This document shows positions 1 to 4,172 of a DNA stretch of 7,891 nucleotides, in pieces. The notes under the pieces are model-generated. The model saw only the letters and a list, made by a program, of their open reading frames with translations. It did not search any database and was not told the origin of the DNA. Within the stretch, counting starts at the first letter, position 1. Each line of letters opens with the position of its first letter. Origin of the DNA: an uncultured Porphyromonadaceae bacterium (lineage in GTDB: Bacteria; Bacteroidota; Bacteroidia; Bacteroidales; Muribaculaceae); the NCBI GenBank assembly GCA_900554265.1, contig USGZ01000069.1, positions 1 through 7,891 on the forward strand, written 5' to 3'. The position numbers and the translations under genes are program-made.

Positions 1-80
1 CTGAAATTACCGCAGTGGGGCTGTCGGGGATTCGCACCCCGTTCCCTCTTTCGCGGAGCAAGGCTCCGGCCGATGCGACC
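1..80 (-). ncRNA. Cobalamin (B12) riboswitch, 5' half only
   Basis: Read on the minus strand from 80 down to 1. The segment shows a hairpin CGGAGC-ctt-GCTCCG (68-54), then AAAGAGGGAAC (51-41), GGTGCGAATCC (38-28), GACAG (25-21) and CCCCACTGC (20-12). The order GGGAA / GGTGxxAATCC / GACAG / CCC / CTG is the conserved core of the cobalamin riboswitch aptamer, where GGTG(A/C)(A/G)AATCC-type loops and the following C-rich strand form the P4-P6 region. The aptamer is normally close to 200 nt. The 3' part with the loop pairing to the expression platform lies beyond the left edge. It starts right behind a TAACTTTG promoter box. In Bacteroidales such elements usually precede B12 uptake genes (BtuB-like receptors) or B12-independent isozymes; which one applies here cannot be seen. 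The match was made by eye, without a covariance model. Confidence 0.85.
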
Positions 81-81
81 G

Positions 82-89
82 CAAAGTTA
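82..89 (-). promoter_or_regulatory. -7 promoter box ahead of the riboswitch
   Basis: TAACTTTG on the minus strand matches the Bacteroidota -7 consensus TAnnTTTG exactly. It sits two bases before the first recognisable riboswitch nucleotides, so transcription would start at the aptamer itself. No clear TTTG -33 element is found 19-23 bp upstream; that space is partly taken by the inverted repeat at 111-124. Confidence 0.65.
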
Positions 90-110
90 GTAAAAAATAT
101 TGAAAGTTGA

Positions 111-124
111 TTACGCGGGCGTAA
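111..124. repeat. Perfect inverted repeat TTACGC-GG-GCGTAA
   Basis: Six-base arms with a 2-bp centre, perfectly symmetric. The dyad covers the place where the -33 element of the promoter at 82-89 would be expected. A 2-base loop is too tight for a stable RNA hairpin, so a protein-binding operator is the better reading. It is followed by a 16-bp AT palindrome at 122-137 that shares three bases with it. Confidence 0.45.
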
Positions 125-214
125 TTTATATAAATTATATAACTTAAATAATTTACTGAATTTATATAACTTATTGGGTATTAATTATTCGCGGCCCTGG
201 GCGCGCTTCCCTGC

Positions 215-231
215 GGCGCCTCTTGGGCGCC
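215..231 (-). terminator. GC hairpin just after lptF, weak terminator candidate
   Basis: GGCGCC-tcttg-GGCGCC forms a 6-bp stem 8 bp beyond the permease stop codon. There is no T-run right after the stem on the minus strand; the AT-rich DNA begins only at about 190. Termination here is uncertain, and some read-through towards the riboswitch promoter region is possible. Confidence 0.3.
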
Positions 232-238
232 CCCGCCG

Positions 239-1315
239 TCAGCGGCGCGCTACGCGCCGGTAGAGCACCACGGCGATGATGGTGTAAAGGATATTGGGTA
301 TCCACATGGCCACCATCGGCGACGTCAGGCCCGAGATGGCGAAGGTCTGCGTGATGGTCATGAAAAGGATGTAGCTGAAACTCAGCACGAGCCCGATGCC
401 GATGTTCAGGCCCATGCCGCCCTTTACCTTGCGCACCGACAGCGTCATGCCTATAACTGTGAGGATGAAGGCCGCGGCCGTCATGGCTATGCGTCGGTGA
501 CGCTCTACCTCGAAGCTCTGGATGTTGGCCACGCCGCGCTCCCGTTGCCGCTCGATGTATTCGTTCAGCTCGGGCGAGGTCATTTTCTCATGGTCAACCT
601 CGGAGATGAGGAAGTCGCGCGGTTCGAAGGCTATCGAGGTGTCGCGCTGGCTGCCGCGGGTTATTATCTCTCGGTTGCCGGTGAAGTCGCGGCGCGTGTA
701 GTCGTAGAGGCGCCAGTTGTAGAGTGTGTCCCAGCGGATGCTGGTGGCCGTCAGGCGCGATACGAGGCGTTTGTCCTCGTCGAAGCGGTCCAGGGCGAAG
801 CGGCGTCCCGTGCGCGAGTTGTTCTCGTAGGAGCTCATGTAGGCTATCTCGCCCGGCGCTATCATCAGCATGACGTTGGCGCCGTAGTCGACGGCCTTGT
901 TCTTGACGTAGGTGTTCTGGTAGGCTATGCGCTTGACGTTGGCCGGCGGAATGACGTAGGCGCTCAGCACGAAGGTCAGCGCCGCGATTATCGCCGCCGA
1001 GAACATATAGGGCCGCAGCAGGCGCTTGAAGCTCATGCCCGTGGAGAACATGGCTATGAACTCGCTGTTCGCCGCCAGCTTCGAGGTGAAGAATATCACG
1101 GCGATGAAGGTGAACAGCGGCGAGAACTGGTTGGCGAAGTAGGGCAGGAAGTTCAGGAAGTAGTCGACGATGGTAGCGCGCAGCGGCGCCTTGAGGAAGG
1201 CGTCGAACTTCTCGTTGATATCGAACATCACCACAATCGCCAGCAGAAGCATGATGGCGAACACGTATGTTCCGAGGAACTTGCGGATTATGTAGCGGTC
1301 GAGTATCTTGAACAT
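239..1315 (-). CDS. LptF/LptG-family (YjgP/YjgQ) permease
   Basis: A 358-residue inner-membrane protein of the family that, with the ATPase LptB and with LptC, extracts lipopolysaccharide from the inner membrane and passes it to the periplasmic bridge. Predicted membrane segments fall at about 15-31, 55-77, 100-122, 276-294, 300-322 and 333-352. That gives the family's 3+3 helix layout around a periplasmic beta-rich domain (about 125-270). The N-terminus (MFKILDRYIIRKFLGTY) is the usual amphipathic entry to helix 1, and the length matches the family. The ATG at 1313-1315 has AAAAA just upstream, typical for Bacteroidota starts. It begins 20 bp after the tgt stop, so the two are probably cotranscribed. 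Sequence alone does not separate LptF from LptG, so no symbol is given. Family assignment is firm; the exact subunit role is inferred. Confidence 0.92.
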   Translation of the reverse strand: MFKILDRYIIRKFLGTYVFAIMLLLAIVVMFDINEKFDAFLKAPLRATIVDYFLNFLPYFANQFSPLFTFIAVIFFTSKLAANSEFIAMFSTGMSFKRLLRPYMFSAAIIAALTFVLSAYVIPPANVKRIAYQNTYVKNKAVDYGANVMLMIAPGEIAYMSSYENNSRTGRRFALDRFDEDKRLVSRLTATSIRWDTLYNWRLYDYTRRDFTGNREIITRGSQRDTSIAFEPRDFLISEVDHEKMTSPELNEYIERQRERGVANIQSFEVERHRRIAMTAAAFILTVIGMTLSVRKVKGGMGLNIGIGLVLSFSYILFMTITQTFAISGLTSPMVAMWIPNILYTIIAVVLYRRVARR

Positions 1316-1335
1316 TTTTTAATGGAGGAGGCTTG

Positions 1336-2466
1336 CTACAGGCGCCGGCCGAGGCGCGAGACCATGTCGCGCTTCCAGGACGGGAAGTCGCCCTCGAGTA
1401 TGTGGCGGCGAGCCTCGCCTACCAGCCACAGGTAGAAGGCCAGGTTATGGATGGACGCGATCTGCATGCCCAGGAGTTCGCCGGCGGTGAAGAGATGGCG
1501 CAGGTAGGCCTTGGTGTGCTCGCGGTCCACGCGGCAGGGGCCCTCGGCCCAGATGGGCGAAAAGTCCTTGGTCCACTTGGCGTTGCGCATGTTCATCGTG
1601 CCCTCCGGGGTGAAGATGGTGCCGTTGCGCCCGTTGCGCGTCGGCATCACGCAGTCCATCATGTCGACGCCGCGGTCGATGGCCTCCAGAATGTTGATAG
1701 GCGTGCCTACGCCCATGAGGTAGCGCGGGCGGTCCTTGGGCAATATCTCGTTGACGACCTCTATCATCTCGTACATCACCTCCGCGGGCTCTCCTACGGC
1801 GAGGCCTCCGATGGCGTAACCGTCGGCGCCGAGGGTGGCGGCATGCTCGGCGGCTTCGCGGCGCAGGTCGGGGTATGTGCAGCCCTGGACAATCGGGAAA
1901 TAGCTCTGATAGTGGCCGTAGCGCGGCTCGGTCTCCTTGTAGTGCTTCCAGCCGCGTTCGAGCCAGGCCTTGGTCAGGTCCAGCGAGCGGCGCGTATAGG
2001 CGCGGTCGCTGGTGCCGGGGGCGCACTCGTCGAGGGCCATCATGATGTCCGACCCGATGCTGCGCTGGATGTCGACCACGTTCTCGGGCGTGAAAAGATG
2101 CTTCGAGCCGTCGATATGGCTGCGAAAATGCACGCCCTCGGGCTTGAGCTTGCGGATGCCCGCTAAGGAGAAGACCTGGAAACCGCCGCTGTCTGTCAGT
2201 ATCGGGCGCTTCCAGCCGTTGAAGCGGTGGAGGCCACCGGCCGCCTCTATCACGTCCATGCCCGGACGCAGATAGAGATGGTAGGTGTTGCCGAGGATGA
2301 TCTGCGCCTTTATTTCATCGGTAAGCTCGCTGAAATGAACGCCCTTTACCGTACCGCAGGTCCCCACGGGCATGAATATCGGAGTGGCTATGGGGCCATG
2401 GTCCGTCATGATCATGCCGGCGCGGGCATTGGTCCCGGGGCAGGTGGATTCGAGGGTGTAGGTCAT
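1336..2466 (-). CDS. tgt: tRNA-guanine(34) transglycosylase
   Basis: Exchanges the guanine at the wobble position of GUN-anticodon tRNAs for the queuine precursor preQ1, the committed step of queuosine formation on tRNA. The protein has 376 residues. The general acid/base motif is TDSGGFQV (Asp92). Substrate-pocket elements are ALDE (Asp146), IVQG (Gln194) and IGGLAVGE (219-226). The nucleophile motif is RGVDMMDCVMPTR (Asp271). The start was placed at 2464-2466 (MTYTLEST) because an in-frame ATG 18 codons upstream would overlap the preceding gene and add residues absent from the family. The C-terminal zinc site is unusual: where typical bacterial enzymes have CxCxxC plus His, this one has Gly309, Cys311, Asp314 and His340. 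The SIHNLAFYLWLVGEARRHI tail is otherwise well conserved. It sits between the nucleotidyltransferase (19-bp gap) and the permease (20-bp gap). Confidence 0.97.
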   Translation of the reverse strand: MTYTLESTCPGTNARAGMIMTDHGPIATPIFMPVGTCGTVKGVHFSELTDEIKAQIILGNTYHLYLRPGMDVIEAAGGLHRFNGWKRPILTDSGGFQVFSLAGIRKLKPEGVHFRSHIDGSKHLFTPENVVDIQRSIGSDIMMALDECAPGTSDRAYTRRSLDLTKAWLERGWKHYKETEPRYGHYQSYFPIVQGCTYPDLRREAAEHAATLGADGYAIGGLAVGEPAEVMYEMIEVVNEILPKDRPRYLMGVGTPINILEAIDRGVDMMDCVMPTRNGRNGTIFTPEGTMNMRNAKWTKDFSPIWAEGPCRVDREHTKAYLRHLFTAGELLGMQIASIHNLAFYLWLVGEARRHILEGDFPSWKRDMVSRLGRRL

Positions 2467-2485
2467 CGCTATATTATATAAGGTG

Positions 2486-3394
2486 TCAGAACAGGCGGTC
2501 CGGGTACTCTCCGGCGGCATGCAGCGCGGCCAGCTTGGCCACTACGTCGGCACGGTCCTCCGGATAGGTCACGCCGAACCAGCGCGAGGTGGTGTGCAGG
2601 ACGTCGACTGTCGCCTCGCCGTTCTTTACCAGTTTGTCGACTACGCTCGGAATGAAGAACTCGCTTTTCGGAGTGTCGATATACTTGTTGAGGAAGCGCA
2701 CGAACTCGCGGTCGCTCAGGGCGAAGTAGTCGGGCGTGAAGCCCCAGAGGTTCATGCTCACCGGCACGTCGGCAACCAGCGAACCCTTCGATCCGTCCTT
2801 CTCGGTGTACTCGATTCCGCCGTCTGGGGTGTATGCAATCGATGTGCGCTCGACAACGTCGGCCAGCTTGCCGGAAGCGTCGACGGTGCATACGCCGCGG
2901 CTCACGCTGCCGTTCTCCGTCATCGTATTGCCCAGGCGGAAGGCTACCATGCAGTAGCGGCCCTTGGCGTCCTCGGGAAGCTTGCTCAGATAGCCGGCCA
3001 TAACCTCGAAGGCGTCGCGGCCGTAGAAATCGTCGGCGTTGATAACGGCGAAGGGCTCGCGGATAGCGCCCTCGCCCATCAGGATAGCGTGGTTGGTGCC
3101 CCAGGGCTTGGTGCGGCCCTCGGGTACGGTGAAGCCCTCCGGGAGGGCGTCGACGCTCTGGAAAACAACTTCCACGGGCACATGACCCTGGTATTTGCTG
3201 AGTACTTTCTCGCGGAAAGCATCCTCGAAATCATGGCGGATAACGAACACAACCTTGCCGAAGCCGGCACGGAGAGCGTCGTAGATGGAGTAGTCCATTA
3301 TGGCCTGGCCCTGAGGACCGACACCATCGAGCTGCTTGAGACCGCCGTAGCGGCTTCCCATGCCCGCTGCAAGGACAAATAACGTTGGTTTCAT
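2486..3394 (-). CDS. Sugar-phosphate nucleotidyltransferase family protein
   Basis: A 302-residue protein of the NTP-transferase fold (GlmU/RmlA/GalU-like), which joins a sugar phosphate to an NTP. The signature LAAGMGSRYGGLKQ (8-21) supplies the phosphate-binding loop and Lys20. A second nucleotide-contact segment is PWGTNHA (98-104). NADDFYG (119-125) holds the metal-binding aspartates. SMNLWGF (213-219) and EFFIPSVV (245-252) match the sugar-binding half seen in this family. There is no C-terminal left-handed beta-helix, so it is not a GlmU-type bifunctional enzyme. The sugar and nucleotide are unknown; related Bacteroidales proteins are usually labelled only nucleotidyltransferase. It is the first gene of the likely operon, with ATG at 3392-3394 about 34 bp after the -7 promoter box. 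No functional link to tgt or the permease is evident beyond a possible envelope-sugar role. Confidence 0.88.
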   Translation of the reverse strand: MKPTLFVLAAGMGSRYGGLKQLDGVGPQGQAIMDYSIYDALRAGFGKVVFVIRHDFEDAFREKVLSKYQGHVPVEVVFQSVDALPEGFTVPEGRTKPWGTNHAILMGEGAIREPFAVINADDFYGRDAFEVMAGYLSKLPEDAKGRYCMVAFRLGNTMTENGSVSRGVCTVDASGKLADVVERTSIAYTPDGGIEYTEKDGSKGSLVADVPVSMNLWGFTPDYFALSDREFVRFLNKYIDTPKSEFFIPSVVDKLVKNGEATVDVLHTTSRWFGVTYPEDRADVVAKLAALHAAGEYPDRLF

Positions 3395-3428
3395 TAGACT
3401 GGTATATTTGCTTGTACGGAATATCGCG

Positions 3429-3459
3429 CAAAGTTACGAAAAAACCATGAGCCCGCAAA
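3429..3459 (-). promoter_or_regulatory. Promoter of the nucleotidyltransferase-tgt-lptF operon
   Basis: On the minus strand TTTG (3459-3456) is followed after 19 bp by TAACTTTG (3436-3429). This fits the Bacteroidota -33/-7 consensus (TTTG, then TAnnTTTG about 19-21 bp on). Transcription should start near 3420-3425, giving a leader of roughly 25-30 nt. It fires away from the lipoprotein promoter at 3538-3569. Confidence 0.8.
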
Positions 3460-3516
3460 ACATGTTTTCGCATGAGTCTGAATATTAGCAGAATGTAAGC
3501 CGACAGTGAAAAAATT

Positions 3517-3544
3517 GCGTAAATTTTCTCAAAAAAATTTGCGC
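3517..3544. repeat. Inverted repeat over the lipoprotein promoter -33 box
   Basis: GCGTAAATTTT (3517-3527) and AAAATTTGCGC (3534-3544) form an 11-bp dyad with one G-T pair and a 6-bp centre. The right arm contains the TTTG -33 element of the lipoprotein promoter, so a protein bound here would touch the promoter directly. It could be a regulator site; chance symmetry in AT-rich DNA is the alternative. Confidence 0.45.
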
Positions 3545-3569
3545 GGACAAAAAAGAGTGCTTAACTTTG
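3538..3569 (+). promoter_or_regulatory. Promoter of the small lipoprotein gene
   Basis: TTTG (3538-3541), a 20-bp spacer, then TAACTTTG (3562-3569), an exact match to the Bacteroidota -33/-7 pattern. The expected start near 3576 gives a leader of about 40 nt. The spacer is purine-rich (GGACAAAAAAGAG). Confidence 0.85.
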
Positions 3570-3615
3570 CAGTGTTTTTGAAGCAACAATGTTTTATTAC
3601 TAAATCAAAAAGGAA

Positions 3616-3834
3616 ATGAAAAAGTTAGTACTTGCACTCGCCGTTGCTTTCAGCATGACGATGTTCGCTTGCAGCAACAACGCTGAGAAGGCTGAAGCTG
3701 AAGAAGCTCCCGCAACCGAAGAAGTAGCAGAACCCGTAGTAGAAGCTGCTGAAGTAGTTGTTGACAGCCTCAACGACTCCACCGCTGCTGTTGCTGCTGA
3801 AGTAGTAGAAGCTGCTCCCGTTGCCGCTGAATAA
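3616..3834 (+). CDS. Small acidic Ala/Glu/Val-rich lipoprotein
   Basis: A 72-residue protein with a signal peptide (MKK start, hydrophobic core 4-17) and a lipobox ending FAC at Cys19, so the mature form is a lipid-anchored chain of 54 residues. The mature part (CSNNAEKAEAEEAPATEE onward) is low complexity. It is dominated by Ala, Glu and Val, with one Lys, no aromatic residue and no second Cys, and is strongly negative and probably extended or disordered. No enzyme domain is visible. Start choice: ATG 3616-3618 has AAAGGAA just upstream, an unusually good ribosome-binding context here. It has its own promoter and terminator, so it is a monocistronic unit. Small lipoproteins of this composition are common in Bacteroidales, but their job is not known to me; an envelope spacer or stress role would be a guess. 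Sequential Glu after Cys can favour surface display in Bacteroidota, but the +2 to +5 residues here (SNNA) are not the clear export signal. Confidence 0.88.
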   Translation: MKKLVLALAVAFSMTMFACSNNAEKAEAEEAPATEEVAEPVVEAAEVVVDSLNDSTAAVAAEVVEAAPVAAE

Positions 3835-3860
3835 TCCGGCAATCCCAACAAGCAAACTCT

Positions 3861-3876
3861 CAGGCTCCCAAGCCTG
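3861..3876. repeat. Short hairpin before the main terminator
   Basis: CAGGCT-ccca-AGCCTG is a perfect 6-bp stem with a 4-nt loop, 26 bp after the lipoprotein stop and 4 bp before the larger terminator stem. It may protect the mRNA 3' end or act with the next hairpin. Confidence 0.45.
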
Positions 3877-3880
3877 ACAA

Positions 3881-3927
3881 CCATAGAGGCCACCCGCTCC
3901 GCGCAGGTGGCCTCTATGGCTTTCTTA
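3881..3927 (+). terminator. Strong intrinsic terminator of the lipoprotein gene
   Basis: CCATAGAGGCCACC (3881-3894) pairs perfectly with GGTGGCCTCTATGG (3906-3919): 14 bp around an 11-nt loop, followed by CTTTCTTA. It lies 46 bp after the stop codon. The stem is much stronger than needed, and the T-run is short but present. Confidence 0.85.
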
Positions 3928-3963
3928 GGGTTAATGCCTTGGAAATGCGGTTGTGCGAGAAAA

Positions 3964-4017
3964 TAATCCCGATTATTCGGGATTAATCAAGAATATTCGG
4001 GATTAATCGGGATTAAT
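3964..4017. repeat. Phased TCGGGATTAAT repeats with a leading inverted copy
   Basis: TCGGGATTAAT occurs at 3977-3987, 3997-4007 and 4007-4017, that is at offsets of 20 and then 10 bp, matching helical turns. The first copy also pairs with TAATCCCGA (3964-3972) to give a 9-bp stem with a TTAT loop. It lies in the gap between two converging genes, away from any promoter I can recognise. Confidence 0.7.
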
Positions 4018-4110
4018 TGCGAAACGGTACGGCCGTTCAGCCGCCGGGGTGAGAGGCCCCGAAGATCTACAGCGCTTCGCGGCAAGGCTTGTTGCAATCA
4101 GCTATAACGC
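4018..4110. other. GC-rich convergent intergenic stretch, no gene seen
   Basis: This GC-rich block follows the phased repeats. It holds short dyads, AACGG-tacgg-CCGTT (4023-4037) and CGGGG-tgagagg-CCCCG (4045-4061). I find no tRNA, no promoter box and no convincing reading frame. It could be a decayed element, a genome-wide intergenic repeat or a small structured RNA. With the phased repeats it fills most of the 338-bp gap from 3835 to 4172. Confidence 0.4.
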
Positions 4111-4139
4111 AAATCGGGGTCGCTTCACAGCGACCCCGA
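4111..4139 (-). terminator. Terminator of the secreted modular protein gene
   Basis: TCGGGGTCGC (4114-4123) and GCGACCCCGA (4130-4139) form a perfect 10-bp stem with a 6-nt loop, followed on the minus strand by TTT (4113-4111). It lies 33 bp beyond the stop codon. The T-run is short, but position and strand fit the gene ending at 4173; the plus strand has no T-run after it. Confidence 0.7.
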
Positions 4140-4172
4140 AATGATCAATGTTCTAAATTTGCTATATCTTGT

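Noticed and set aside
1..80. tRNA gene on the minus strand (GGGGTGCGAATCCCC resembles a T-arm)
   Set aside because: No acceptor stem, D-arm or anticodon arm can be placed, while the full order of GGGAA, GGTG, AATCC, GACAG and CCC fits a cobalamin aptamer.
497..1435. Long open frame (312 codons) on the plus strand
   Set aside because: It is antisense to the LptF/G permease, arises from the GC-rich codon pattern, and its translation is rich in Val/Glu/Arg with no domain, signal or conserved motif.
1333..2166. Long open frame (277 codons) on the plus strand
   Set aside because: Antisense to tgt, whose motifs are unmistakable. The product has biased composition (His/Ala/Val) and no recognisable family.
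2467..2520. Upstream in-frame start for tgt giving 18 extra residues
   Set aside because: The extension overlaps the end of the nucleotidyltransferase gene and lacks similarity to Tgt N-termini; MTYTLEST followed by NARAG fits the family start.
2483..3382. Open frame of 299 codons on the plus strand
   Set aside because: Antisense across the whole nucleotidyltransferase gene. No promoter precedes it and no fold is recognisable.
3600..3893. Open frames opposite the small lipoprotein
   Set aside because: Ser/Thr/Ala-rich mirror of the low-complexity Ala/Glu/Val repeats; the plus strand has promoter, lipobox and terminator, the minus strand has none.
3964..4017. CRISPR array
   Set aside because: Repeat units are only 11 bp, spacing is 10-20 bp with overlap, and there are no spacers or cas genes.
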